Source of the DNA: CAKZNE01 sp002695025
Lineage (GTDB): Bacteria; Bacteroidota; Bacteroidia; Flavobacteriales; Schleiferiaceae
Assembly: GCA_913043285.1 (NCBI GenBank)
Contig: CAJWML010000012.1
Location: 1 to 64,000 of the forward strand
Reading direction: 5' to 3'
DNA: 64,000 bases
Notes under the pieces: model-generated
Seen by the model: the letters and a program-made list of their open reading frames with translations, nothing else
Databases searched by the model: none
What the model was told of the DNA's origin: nothing
Position numbers and translations under genes: made by a program
In this document: positions 26,396-34,621 of the stretch, in pieces
How positions within the stretch are numbered: position 1 is the first letter of the stretch
Layout of the letters: each line of letters begins with the position of its first letter

Positions 26396-27385
26396 GTGGA
26401 TAAAATACTTCTGGAAACGCGTAAACTGTGCTTTTCGTACGGTGATCAGCCTATAGTAAAGAATATTTCCCTGAAACTCCGTCAGGGAGAAGTATTGGGT
26501 TTGATAGGTCACAGTGGCTCGGGAAAAACCAGTCTTTTACAATTGCTGGCCGGGCTTTTGGAGCCTGAACAGGGAAGTGTTTTATACGAAGGCCGGGAGG
26601 TTGAAGGTCCGTCCAAACGTCTCATACCCGGTCATGATGAAATAAAGCTGGTCAAGCAGGATTTTGAGCTAATGCCTTATCTGTCCGTGGAAGATAATAT
26701 TCTCAGGCAGTCACTTTCCCTTTCGGAACATGCACGGGCCCGGCTCCTTGGGCACCTGCGCAGCCGCCTCCAGCTGCAAAACGTAAGAGGGCGAAAAGCG
26801 GAACAAACTTCCGGAGGACAAAAACAAAGGGTGGCCCTGGCCACAGCCTTGGCTACCCAAGCCAGAGTGTTATTGCTGGATGAACCCTTTTCCAACCTGG
26901 ACTTTGCCCTGAAACAGGATCTTATCCAAATGTTGAGAACAGAGTGGAAGCCTGAGGCGATGATCCTTGTAACGCATGAACCCGGGGATATGCTGGCATT
27001 AGCGGACCGCGTGATAGCCATGAAGAACGGCCGTATACAGCAATCCGGCTCCACAGAAGAAGTATATAAACATCCGAAGAATGAATATGTAGCCCGTCTG
27101 TTGGGGCCGGTGAATGTTTTGTCCGCAGAAAACGCCCGTAAGTGGGGTATTGATAGTTCCATTCCCTTATTAGTAAGACCTGCCGAGATCAGGGTGTCAC
27201 GGGAAAACGGAGTAGAAGGTAAGGTCAGCCAATGCCGTTTTGCCGGAGATGGTTACCTGTTGCAGGTTAGCTTTGATTCCTTTGAGCTGGAAGTATGGAG
27301 CCGGGAGCCTTTTACTGACGGAACAGTTGTAAAACTACAGATAGAAAATAAAAAAGCCCCTTCCGCAGGGAAGAGGCTTCTATAG
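26396..27385 (+). CDS. ABC transporter ATP-binding protein, FbpC/PotA-like
   Basis: The 329-residue ATPase has Walker A GHSGSGKTS, Q-loop VKQDFELMPYLSV, signature TSGGQKQRV, Walker B VLLLDEPFSNLD and the H-loop VTHEP. After the ATPase core a short TOBE-like beta domain follows (about 250-320), as in iron, spermidine or sugar importers. There is no permease or binding-protein gene next to it. The start is a GTG at 26396. The last dozen codons read through the terminator stem of the opposing rplT operon, so this part of the protein is likely not under functional selection. Confidence 0.87.
   Translation: MDKILLETRKLCFSYGDQPIVKNISLKLRQGEVLGLIGHSGSGKTSLLQLLAGLLEPEQGSVLYEGREVEGPSKRLIPGHDEIKLVKQDFELMPYLSVEDNILRQSLSLSEHARARLLGHLRSRLQLQNVRGRKAEQTSGGQKQRVALATALATQARVLLLDEPFSNLDFALKQDLIQMLRTEWKPEAMILVTHEPGDMLALADRVIAMKNGRIQQSGSTEEVYKHPKNEYVARLLGPVNVLSAENARKWGIDSSIPLLVRPAEIRVSRENGVEGKVSQCRFAGDGYLLQVSFDSFELEVWSREPFTDGTVVKLQIENKKAPSAGKRLL
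27352..27380 (-). terminator. Terminator of the thrS-infC-rpmI-rplT operon
   Basis: On the minus strand AAGCCTCTTCC pairs with GGAAGGGGCTT (one G-T pair) over a CTGC loop, followed by six Ts. It lies 20 bases after the rplT stop and inside the 3' end of the opposing ABC gene. Confidence 0.85.
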
Positions 27386-27400
27386 TAAGAACCGTTAAAT

Positions 27401-27745
27401 TTATTTTACTTTATCAACAATGGCTTTGAAGGCTTCCGGGTGGTTCATGGCCAGGTCAGCCAGAACTTTGCGGTTTAGTTCAATTCCACTGGATTTAACC
27501 TTACCCATAAAAGCGGAGTAAGACATTCCTTCCTGGCGGGCACCAGCGTTAATACGCTGTATCCACAAAGAGCGGAAGTTCCTCTTCTTGGTTTTGCGGT
27601 CGCGGTAGCTGTAAGCAAGCCCTTTTTCAACGGCATTCTTAGCTACGGTCCACACGTTTTTTCTGCGACCAAAGTAACCTTTGGCCTGCTTCATCACTTT
27701 TTTTCTGCGAGCTCTACTGGCTACGCTGTTTACTGATCTTGGCAT
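27401..27745 (-). CDS. rplT: Ribosomal protein L20
   Basis: The 114-residue protein binds 23S rRNA early in 50S assembly. It has the standard opening MPRSVNSVASRARRKKV, the KGYFGRRKN basic helix and a WIQRINAGAR segment. L20 is also an autoregulator of its operon in enterics and in Bacillus. Length is normal. It is last of the four-gene operon. Confidence 0.97.
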   Translation of the reverse strand: MPRSVNSVASRARRKKVMKQAKGYFGRRKNVWTVAKNAVEKGLAYSYRDRKTKKRNFRSLWIQRINAGARQEGMSYSAFMGKVKSSGIELNRKVLADLAMNHPEAFKAIVDKVK

Positions 27746-27770
27746 AATTTTAATTTTTTGAGCAAGGCGT

Positions 27771-27792
27771 CCTTTAAGAAAGGTTCTTAAGG
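27771..27792 (-). promoter_or_regulatory. Hairpin between rpmI and rplT
   Basis: CCTTTAAGAA and TTCTTAAGG pair over nine bases with one bulged base and a three-base loop. There is no adjacent T run, so it is not an intrinsic terminator. It may mark RNA processing or a contact for ribosomal protein. Confidence 0.45.
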
Positions 27793-27818
27793 CCTTACAC
27801 AGGGTTAATTAATAACTC

Positions 27819-28013
27819 TTAAATACAAAGTTGTTTCTTGATACTAGGCTCATCCACTTTATCTACCAGGGTAGAGTGAGTGAGGTTACGCTTTTGCTTG
27901 GTCTCCTTTTTGGTAAGGATGTGACTTTTAAAAGCGTGCTTTCTCTTGATCTTTCCGGTACCGGTAAGCTTAAAACGCTTTTTGGCACTGGATTTAGTCT
28001 TCATTTTTGGCAT
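27819..28013 (-). CDS. rpmI: Ribosomal protein L35
   Basis: The 64-residue basic protein of the large subunit has MPKMKTKSSAKKRFKLTGTG, KRKHAFKSHIL and a C-terminal helix typical of L35. It lies between infC and rplT as in most bacteria. Confidence 0.97.
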   Translation of the reverse strand: MPKMKTKSSAKKRFKLTGTGKIKRKHAFKSHILTKKETKQKRNLTHSTLVDKVDEPSIKKQLCI

Positions 28014-28065
28014 CTTTCTTCGCTTTTATTTCGGGTTCTTACTTTTTTTTTGAGATGCTGGATGT

Positions 28066-28106
28066 GAGATATAAGACTTTTAGATTCTTCTCAAGTCTAA
28101 GCTCTC
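28066..28106 (-). promoter_or_regulatory. Imperfect hairpin between infC and rpmI
   Basis: On the minus strand GAGA...TCTC and AGACTT...AAGTCT arms can nest into a 41-base hairpin about 55 bases before rpmI. The location corresponds to that of the L20 translational control region of enterics. This is inference from position and pairing only. Confidence 0.4.
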
Positions 28107-28116
28107 AATGCTACAT

Positions 28117-28686
28117 CTATTTACTCTTTTTAGGTGCCATCATCATGATCATGCGCTTTCCTTCCAGTTTGGGCATACTCTCTACCTTACCCACTTCTTC
28201 GAGGTCCTGCGCCAATCGCAACAACAGTATCTCACCTTTGTCTTTAAATACGATGGAGCGTCCTTTAAAGAATACATAGGCCTTTAGCTTGGCTCCCTCG
28301 TCAAGGAACTTTTCAGCGTTCCTCTTTTTAAAATCGTAATCGTGGTCATCGGTATTGGGTCCGAAACGGATTTCCTTAACCACGGTTTTCTGCGCCTTCT
28401 GCGCTATTTCCTTTTGTTTCTTCTTCTGGTCGTACAGGAACTTTTTATAGTCCACGATCTTTACCACCGGAGGGTCGGCCTTATCAGCTATAAGAACCAG
28501 GTCCATTTCCTGTTCCCGCGCCATTTCAAGGGCCTTGTTGGTGGGATAAACTCCCTGTTCATCGATGTTGTCGCCCACCACGCGTACCTTAGGGTACTTT
28601 ATCTTTTCGTTGATTACGTGGGCGTCTTCCTGCGGCTTTCTCGGTTGAAAGCCCCTGCGTCCTCCTCGGTTAAATTTATTAGCCAG
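28117..28686 (-). CDS. infC: Translation initiation factor IF-3, with CTG start
   Basis: The 189-residue factor binds the 30S subunit, prevents early joining of 50S and checks the start codon. The reading frame shows the N-terminal domain (HVINEKIKYPKVRVVGDN), the basic linker (FLYDQKKKQKEIAQKAQK) and the C-terminal domain (KEIRFGPNTDDHDYDFK, FFKGRS). A start at the GTG at 28581 would delete 35 residues, including the conserved INE-K opening of domain I. The frame stays open to 28686, where CTG is followed by GCT AAT AAA TTT AAC, the usual A-N-K-F-N start of relatives. AGGAA lies five bases before the CTG. There is no ATG, GTG or TTG in that stretch. thrS ends 16 bases upstream. Confidence 0.88.
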   Translation of the reverse strand: MANKFNRGGRRGFQPRKPQEDAHVINEKIKYPKVRVVGDNIDEQGVYPTNKALEMAREQEMDLVLIADKADPPVVKIVDYKKFLYDQKKKQKEIAQKAQKTVVKEIRFGPNTDDHDYDFKKRNAEKFLDEGAKLKAYVFFKGRSIVFKDKGEILLLRLAQDLEEVGKVESMPKLEGKRMIMMMAPKKSK

Positions 28687-28702
28687 TGTTTCCTGTTTTT
28701 AA

Positions 28703-30649
28703 TTAAACTTTTGTTTCAAATGCTCCAATCTTATCCTGTACCTCATCATTCACAAGTTTGGCAAAGTCCTCAATGCTCATAGCACCTATGTCCCCCTGCC
28801 CGTGTTTGCGCACGGATACAGTCCCGGCCGCTTCTTCCTGTTCGCCAACAATAAGCATATACGGGATCTTTGCCAGTTCGGCATCCCGTATTTTGCGTCC
28901 GGTTTTCTCGCTGCGGTTGTCAACGAGCGTGCGAAGGTCGTAATTTTTAAGCAAATACGAAACTTTGTCCGCATAGTCCGCATATTTTTCGCTGATCGGC
29001 AAAACTATGGCCTGATCAGGAGTAAGCCATAATGGAAAATCTCCGCCACAATGTTCCAGGAGTACGGCTACAAAGCGTTCCATACTTCCAAAGGGTGCAC
29101 GGTGAATCATTACCGGCCGGTGCATTTCGTTATCGGCACCTTTGTACTCTAGTTCAAAACGCTCGGGCAGGTTGTAATCTACCTGTATGGTTCCCAGTTG
29201 CCATTGGCGGCCCAGGGCATCCTTCACCATAAAGTCCAGCTTGGGGCCGTAAAAGGCCGCTTCACCGTATTCTACAATGGTGTTCAGTTGCTTTTCTTCA
29301 GCGGCTTCAATGATGGCTCGCTCGGCCTTTTCCCAGTTCTCATCCGAGCCAATATACTTGCTGCGGTCTTCCTGGTCGCGCAGGGAGATCTGGGCGGTAT
29401 ATTCTTTAAAGTCAAGGGTTTTAAAGATGTACAGTACCAGGTCTATTACCTTCTTGAACTCATCTTTCAATTGTTCCGGCATACAGAACAAATGCGCGTC
29501 ATCCTGGGTGAACCCACGCACGCGGGTTAGGCCGTGCAACTCACCACTTTGCTCGTAACGGTAAACGGTGCCGAACTCCGCGAAACGAATAGGCAGGTCC
29601 CGGTAAGAACGAGGCTGACTCTTGTAGATCTCGCAGTGATGCGGGCAGTTCATGGGTTTCAGAAGGTATTCCTCACCCTCTTCCGGGGTGTGGATGGGCT
29701 GAAAGCTGTCCTTGCCGTATTTGGCATAGTGACCGCTGGTTACGTACAATTCTTTATTACCAATATGTGGGCTGATCACCGGTTCATAGCCAGCTTTGCG
29801 TTGGGCCTTCTTCAGGAATTGCTCCAGCCTTTCACGCAGCTCTGCTCCCTTAGGCAACCAAAGGGGTAATCCCTGGCCTACCTTTTGGGAAAAAGTGAAC
29901 AGTTCCAGCTCCTTGCCCAGCTTACGATGATCACGTTTTTTGGCTTCTTCCAGCTTTTCCAGGTACTCGGTAAGCATGGAGGCTTTTGGGAAGGATATTC
30001 CGTAAATACGGGTAAGTTGCGGTTTATGCTCGTCACCACGCCAGTAGGCACCGGCCACGTTCATGATCTTTACCGCCTTGATAAAACCGGTATTGGGGAT
30101 GTGTCCGCCCCGGCACAAGTCGGTAAATTCTGCGTGATCGCAGAAGGTAATATCACCGTCCTGCAGGTTCTGTATCAATTCGGTCTTGAACTCGTTACCC
30201 TCGTAGGTTTTCAAAGCATCGGCCTTGCTCACCTCGCGCATCCTGAAATCAGATTTAGCGCGGGCGTTTTCCAACATTTTCTTCTCAATAGCCGGAAAAT
30301 CAGCTTCACCGATGGAAGCACCGTTCAGGTCCACATCGTAATAAAAACCGTTTTCAATGGCAGGACCAATGGTTAGCTTGATGCCAGGATACATTTGTTC
30401 CAGGGTTTGCGCCAATACGTGGGCGGAGCTATGCCAAAAGGCCTTTTTGCCCTCAGAGCTATCCCAGGTGTGCAATACCAGGCTGCCGTCCTCTTCCAGG
30501 GGTTCCGTTGCTTCCACCGTTTCCCCGTTAAAGGTTGCAGATAAAACATTGCGTGCCAGTCCGGCACTAATGCTCATAGCTACATCAAGGGCATTGGAGC
30601 CCCTGGGAAACTCTTTTACACTGCCATCCGGCAAAGTGATCCTGATCAT
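28703..30649 (-). CDS. thrS: Threonyl-tRNA synthetase
   Basis: The 648-residue class II synthetase has a TGS domain (residues 1-60, TLPDGSVKEFPRGSNALDVA), the editing domain with HSSAHVLAQ and CRGGHIPN metal ligands, the catalytic core (motif 2 near MNCPHHCEIY and RFAEFGTVYRYE; motif 3 near HRAPFGSMERF), and the anticodon-binding domain at the end. Length and domain order are standard. It leads the operon with infC, rpmI and rplT. A TATCTTTG -7 box lies about 40 bases upstream. Confidence 0.97.
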   Translation of the reverse strand: MIRITLPDGSVKEFPRGSNALDVAMSISAGLARNVLSATFNGETVEATEPLEEDGSLVLHTWDSSEGKKAFWHSSAHVLAQTLEQMYPGIKLTIGPAIENGFYYDVDLNGASIGEADFPAIEKKMLENARAKSDFRMREVSKADALKTYEGNEFKTELIQNLQDGDITFCDHAEFTDLCRGGHIPNTGFIKAVKIMNVAGAYWRGDEHKPQLTRIYGISFPKASMLTEYLEKLEEAKKRDHRKLGKELELFTFSQKVGQGLPLWLPKGAELRERLEQFLKKAQRKAGYEPVISPHIGNKELYVTSGHYAKYGKDSFQPIHTPEEGEEYLLKPMNCPHHCEIYKSQPRSYRDLPIRFAEFGTVYRYEQSGELHGLTRVRGFTQDDAHLFCMPEQLKDEFKKVIDLVLYIFKTLDFKEYTAQISLRDQEDRSKYIGSDENWEKAERAIIEAAEEKQLNTIVEYGEAAFYGPKLDFMVKDALGRQWQLGTIQVDYNLPERFELEYKGADNEMHRPVMIHRAPFGSMERFVAVLLEHCGGDFPLWLTPDQAIVLPISEKYADYADKVSYLLKNYDLRTLVDNRSEKTGRKIRDAELAKIPYMLIVGEQEEAAGTVSVRKHGQGDIGAMSIEDFAKLVNDEVQDKIGAFETKV

Positions 30650-30686
30650 GGGAGCGGTGGTTTTTTAACGTTTTTACTAAAGCCGG

Positions 30687-30694
30687 CAAAGATA
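30687..30694 (-). promoter_or_regulatory. TAnnTTTG -7 element of thrS
   Basis: On the minus strand the bases are TATCTTTG, a full match. The predicted mRNA leader before the thrS ATG is about 34 bases, too short for a T-box or a long L20 leader. Confidence 0.5.
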
Positions 30695-30834
30695 GTAAAA
30701 AGAGAAGCGTAAAGCCCGTGTAAAAGCTCGGTTTATAGGGCATTATCAAGAAAAGATGGACCTCTTACTATTCATTGAACTTTTAAAATGAACCTTTTAC
30801 CCCAAAATTTCCCTCATCACTGCAGTTTATCATT

Positions 30835-30842
30835 TAGATTTG
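30835..30842 (+). promoter_or_regulatory. TAnnTTTG -7 element before a small ORF
   Basis: TAGATTTG is a full match to the -7 box and ends 19 bases before the ATG of a 36-codon ORF. No clear -33 TTG is seen. Confidence 0.4.
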
Positions 30843-30861
30843 TTGGCAGTCAATCCCAATC

Positions 30862-30972
30862 ATGTCACAGCGCGAGCAAGCCATTCGGGTATTTTTCCTC
30901 ATAGTGCTGAAGGTGATCATCCTCAGCCTGTGCTGGTATCTGTTGCGCGATGTTTTCGTTTTTATCATTTAA
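30862..30972 (+). CDS. Possible small membrane protein of 36 residues
   Basis: The ORF lies in a 381-base gap that otherwise holds no gene. Its product has a polar start (MSQREQAIR), a strongly hydrophobic middle and a hydrophobic end separated by one Arg-Asp pair, as in single-span small membrane proteins. A TAnnTTTG box stands at a suitable distance in front. No family is recognised. Codon-level conservation in relatives would be needed to accept it. It may be co-transcribed with the thioesterase gene 58 bases further on. Confidence 0.4.
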   Translation: MSQREQAIRVFFLIVLKVIILSLCWYLLRDVFVFII

Positions 30973-31004
30973 GCCTTTCGGCAGCTATACTTCTCTGCAT
31001 ACCC

Positions 31005-31012
31005 TACCTTTG
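31005..31012 (+). promoter_or_regulatory. TAnnTTTG -7 element of the menaquinone cluster
   Basis: TACCTTTG is a full match ending 18 bases before the thioesterase ATG, the first gene of the cluster. Confidence 0.55.
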
Positions 31013-31030
31013 CGGGCTTAATCTTTTGAT

Positions 31031-31456
31031 ATGAACAAGAAGGAAATTCTGGAGCAGTTGAATGCTGTAGTTCCGGGCACTCTCATGGAAACCCTGGAAA
31101 TACAGTATGTGGATGTAGACCCTGAAGAAGGCTGGGTGAAGGCGACCATGCCGGTTAACCCCCGCGTACACCAACCCATGGGTCTATTGCACGGAGGAGC
31201 CTCGGCTGCTCTTGCTGAAAGCCTGGGGAGTGCTTCCAGTAGTTTATATGCCCCACCGGAAAAATACGCAGTGCTGGGGATAGAGATCAGCTGTAACCAC
31301 ATTCGCAGCAAAAAGGAAGGCACGGTAACTGCTACCGCCACTATTCTGCATAAAGGTCGGAGTACCCATCTTTGGGAGATCCGTATTGAAGACGAAGAAG
31401 GTAAGCTCATCTCGCATTGCAAATTGACCAACATGATCGTACCGCTTAAAAAGTAA
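31031..31456 (+). CDS. Hotdog-fold thioesterase, likely DHNA-CoA thioesterase
   Basis: The 141-residue protein is a PaaI/MenI-type hotdog thioesterase. The catalytic motif is HGGASAALAES, preceded by NPRVHQPMGLL, and the CoA-contact part SKKEGTVTATATILHKGRS follows. Its place as first gene of a menaquinone cluster points to hydrolysis of 1,4-dihydroxy-2-naphthoyl-CoA (the MenI step), but family members also act on phenylacetyl or other acyl-CoAs. The menF start lies three bases after the stop. Confidence 0.85.
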   Translation: MNKKEILEQLNAVVPGTLMETLEIQYVDVDPEEGWVKATMPVNPRVHQPMGLLHGGASAALAESLGSASSSLYAPPEKYAVLGIEISCNHIRSKKEGTVTATATILHKGRSTHLWEIRIEDEEGKLISHCKLTNMIVPLKK

Positions 31457-31459
31457 GCT

Positions 31460-32443
31460 TTGGAGACCGTTTTATATTTCAGTGCTCCGGGCGCTTCTGA
31501 TTTTAAAATTTTCCAACCTTCCGGAAACGATGTCGGAAATGTGCTTTTTGATATGGTGCCTTTTATGAAGGAGAGCCGCAGCCTCCGCCTTTCTTTAAAA
31601 GAAACGCAATCCGAACCCTTAATCAATCCTGCTGAGGCCACTGGAAAGCAAGGCAATTACACCCGGAAGGAGTATGAGCAGCTAATTGAAAAGACCCGTC
31701 AGCACATTGCTGTCGAAGGATGGGGTAAGGTGGTTATATCACGTTCGCAATCTTTTAAGTTAAAGGAAAGCCGCCCGTTGGAGTGGTTTCACGCTTTACG
31801 GCAACGGTATCCGAATGCCTGTGTATACCTTTTCCAGCACCCTGAATGCGGGGTGTGGATGGGAGCCACCCCGGAGCTGTTGATCTCCGGACAGGCGGGT
31901 GAACTGCAAAGCATGAGCCTGGCCGGTACCCGCAGGAAAGGGCAGGAGCATACCTTTGAGCCGAAGGAGGAAGAGGAACAGGCTATAGTTACCCGCTACG
32001 TATCCGGTATCCTGAAAGATCAAAAAGGAGTGTCAGAGGTACAGATCCACGAACGGGATCAGTTGGTGGCCGGTGAGCTGGTTCATTTTGTGAACCGGAT
32101 CACTGCACGGTATTCCGGTGAATTGGAAGTTGATGATCTATTGAAAGAGCTGCATCCCACCCCGGCCGTAGGAGGTTTTCCCAAACAGGCAGCCCTGGAT
32201 TTTATCAGCAGGAATGAAAAACACGATCGCAGCTATTACAGTGGCTACCTGGGCTTAAGGACTCCTGATGCCTTTGCTTATTATGTAAACCTTCGCTGCA
32301 TGCAGGTGTATAAGGATGAGGTTGTGCTGTATGCCGGGGGTGGTATATTAGCAGATTCGGACCCTACAGATGAATGGGAAGAAACGGAAGCCAAATTGCA
32401 AACCCTTTTAAGGGTTATTCAATCTAACGACTCACATGAGTAA
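31460..32443 (+). CDS. menF: Isochorismate synthase
   Basis: The 327-residue chorismate-binding enzyme converts chorismate to isochorismate, the first committed menaquinone step. Family motifs are GATPELLISG, SLAGTRRKG, LHPTPAVGGFP and the YSGYLG and YAGGGILADSDP segments near the end. It lacks the long N-terminal part of many MenF enzymes, a normal trait of this phylum. The start is a TTG at 31460, with a stop just upstream in frame. It overlaps menD by eight bases. Confidence 0.9.
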   Translation: METVLYFSAPGASDFKIFQPSGNDVGNVLFDMVPFMKESRSLRLSLKETQSEPLINPAEATGKQGNYTRKEYEQLIEKTRQHIAVEGWGKVVISRSQSFKLKESRPLEWFHALRQRYPNACVYLFQHPECGVWMGATPELLISGQAGELQSMSLAGTRRKGQEHTFEPKEEEEQAIVTRYVSGILKDQKGVSEVQIHERDQLVAGELVHFVNRITARYSGELEVDDLLKELHPTPAVGGFPKQAALDFISRNEKHDRSYYSGYLGLRTPDAFAYYVNLRCMQVYKDEVVLYAGGGILADSDPTDEWEETEAKLQTLLRVIQSNDSHE

Positions 32444-34118
32444 AACTTCGGCCAAGGCCAACGCACGATATCTCTCTAAAATATTAAAGGCACACCAGTG
32501 CCGGGATGTGGTCATAGCTCCGGGTAGCCGCAATGCGCCTATGATCCTGGCGTTTACAGAAGATACGGATTACAACTGTGTCTCTGCACCTGATGAGCGC
32601 TCCGCAGCCTTTACCGCGCTGGGTATGACCATCGGTAGCAAGCAGCCGGTGGCTGTAATCTGCAGCTCTGGATCAGCGGTAGTTAACTTTTACCCGGCTG
32701 TGGTGGAAGCGTATTACCAGCGTCTTCCCCTGGTGGTGATCACAGCGGACCGCCCGCTGGAGTGGGTGGACCAGGGAGTAGGACAAACCATTCGCCAGGA
32801 AAATGTATATGGACGGCATATTGTTTTCTCGGCCAATTTGGTGAGGGACCCTTCGGATACGCTGGCCCGTCACTACAACCAGCGCCTGATTAATGAAGCT
32901 ATGATTGCGTCCGAACGCGGACCAGTACATATCAACGTGCCTTTTGATGAGCCGCTGTATGATTTGATCGATGAGCCCGAAGAAGATATCCACCTGATCC
33001 AGAAACTGAAACCGGAGCTTTTACTGGACGAAGATTATATGAACGGCTTAGCCGAAATATGGGATAGCAGTGCGAAAGTGATGGTCCTGGCCGGGCAAAT
33101 GCCCCCCGATAAATGGCTGCAGGAGGCCCTGGAGAACTTACATCAAAAAAGCCCTTTCCTGGTATTATCCGAAACGGTTAGTAACCTGGATATTCCGAAT
33201 GCCATTGGCAGTATAGACCGTATGATCAACACCATTTCTGAGGAAGATCGCAAGGACCTGGCTCCGGATCTTCTCATCACCATTGGTGGAGAGGTAGTCA
33301 GTAAAATGGTGAAAAAGTTCCTGAAAGAGCACCCGCCACGTTACCACTGGCATGTAGATGAAGCCGGAGAAGTAAAGGATCCGTTCATGAGTTTGCAAAC
33401 CCTTATCCCTGTTCAAACGGATAACTTCTTTGATCAGATGGAAGGCTTTGTGACAAGCAGAGAGAGTGCTTACCCCGACAAATGGCTGCAGGTAGACCGT
33501 AAAAAGAGCGAGGGGCAGCAGCAGTATTCACAAAAAGTGGCGTATTCCGATTTCAAGGTATTTGACCATATTCTGCAAAACCTTCCTCCCAAAAGTATTC
33601 TTCATTGTGCCAACAGTGCCTCCATACGCTATGCTCAGTTATTTGATCACAACAAGGGTATAGAGCATTATGCCAACCGCGGTACCAGCGGTATTGATGG
33701 CTGTACCTCTACGGCCATCGGTCATGCGCTCACCACCCACGCTATGGTGACCTTAGTAACGGGTGATGTGGCCTTTTTGTACGATTCCAACGCTTTGTGG
33801 AACGATCGTTTGCCGGCCAACCTGCGGGTGATCATCATCAATAACCAGGGCGGTAATATCTTCCGCATTATTGAAGGCCCGGCCGGGCAGGACAGCCTGG
33901 AGCGGTACCAGGAAACCGTTCACACCCTGCAAGGTAAAGGCATTGCTGAAACTTATGGTGTGGATTATCAAAAGACCACCGATGAAAAAGAATTGCTAAA
34001 AGCTCTTCCCGCCTTCTTTGAGAATGCTTCCGGGCCGCGTATATTAGAGGTTATGACCCCAAGGCTGGAAAGCCCGGGCATATTGAAGGATTTTTTCAAG
34101 TCTCTAAAGAAAGGCTGA
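32436..34118 (+). CDS. menD: SEPHCHC synthase MenD
   Basis: The 560-residue thiamine-diphosphate enzyme joins 2-oxoglutarate to isochorismate. It shows the N-terminal PAGSRNAP-like APGSRNAPM, the catalytic glutamate region DERSAAFTALG, SGSAVVNFYPAV, the TADRP motif, and a C-terminal cofactor-binding region with GDVAFLYDSNALW and IINNQGGNIFR. Length is typical. The stop and the next ATG overlap in TGATG. Confidence 0.94.
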   Translation: MSKTSAKANARYLSKILKAHQCRDVVIAPGSRNAPMILAFTEDTDYNCVSAPDERSAAFTALGMTIGSKQPVAVICSSGSAVVNFYPAVVEAYYQRLPLVVITADRPLEWVDQGVGQTIRQENVYGRHIVFSANLVRDPSDTLARHYNQRLINEAMIASERGPVHINVPFDEPLYDLIDEPEEDIHLIQKLKPELLLDEDYMNGLAEIWDSSAKVMVLAGQMPPDKWLQEALENLHQKSPFLVLSETVSNLDIPNAIGSIDRMINTISEEDRKDLAPDLLITIGGEVVSKMVKKFLKEHPPRYHWHVDEAGEVKDPFMSLQTLIPVQTDNFFDQMEGFVTSRESAYPDKWLQVDRKKSEGQQQYSQKVAYSDFKVFDHILQNLPPKSILHCANSASIRYAQLFDHNKGIEHYANRGTSGIDGCTSTAIGHALTTHAMVTLVTGDVAFLYDSNALWNDRLPANLRVIIINNQGGNIFRIIEGPAGQDSLERYQETVHTLQGKGIAETYGVDYQKTTDEKELLKALPAFFENASGPRILEVMTPRLESPGILKDFFKSLKKG

Positions 34119-34621
34119 TGCTATTTGAAAATGTACAGATCAACCCGGGAGAATTACCGGAGATAGAAAAGGTGGAGTTCCAGAAGCTGGAATCCGATTA
34201 CCTGTGGATGCGCCTTACTGCCTGGGGCTTGTTTTTTCTTATCGCGGCCGGTGTATTGGTGGTGATTAGTCTTACGGGAGGTGTAGCCCTCTGGAAGCTT
34301 TTGCTGCCCTGGTTGGTGCTGTTGCTTGGGGTGCTTTTTGTGGAGTTACGAGGTTTCCGTATTAAGGGGTATGCCCTGCGGGAGAATGACATCAGCTATA
34401 AAAGTGGGTTACTGTTTTTTACCATGACCAGTATTCCCCTGAACCGTCTTCAGCATTGCGAGGTAAGCCAGGGGCCGCTGGGCCGGCTTTTTGACCTGGC
34501 TTCTGTAAAAATATATACGGCAGGAGGCTCTACCAGTGATCTTAGTATTGGAGGACTGAAGAAGGAAGCCGCTCACCGCTTACGTGACCATATTACCCGA
34601 CTGAGCGCCCAGTATGAGTAA
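34118..34621 (+). CDS. bPH2-domain membrane protein (YdbS-like)
   Basis: The 167-residue protein has two membrane helices (LTAWGLFFLIAAGVLVVISL; LLLPWLVLLLGVLFVEL) followed by one bacterial PH-like domain (DUF304) with LPLNRLQHCE-like IPLNRLQHCEVSQGPLGRLF and a VKIYTAGG strand. YdbS/YdbT pairs of this type occur widely and their function is unknown; in Bacillus they help resist certain antimicrobial compounds. Here the pair is embedded between menD and menA, overlapping menD by one base. Confidence 0.87.
   Translation: MLFENVQINPGELPEIEKVEFQKLESDYLWMRLTAWGLFFLIAAGVLVVISLTGGVALWKLLLPWLVLLLGVLFVELRGFRIKGYALRENDISYKSGLLFFTMTSIPLNRLQHCEVSQGPLGRLFDLASVKIYTAGGSTSDLSIGGLKKEAAHRLRDHITRLSAQYE

Noticed and set aside
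30840..31034. A 64-codon frame starting at TTG in the gap before the thioesterase
   Set aside because: It starts inside the -7 box, overlaps the thioesterase start, and shows no structure; the 36-codon frame at 30862 is the better candidate.
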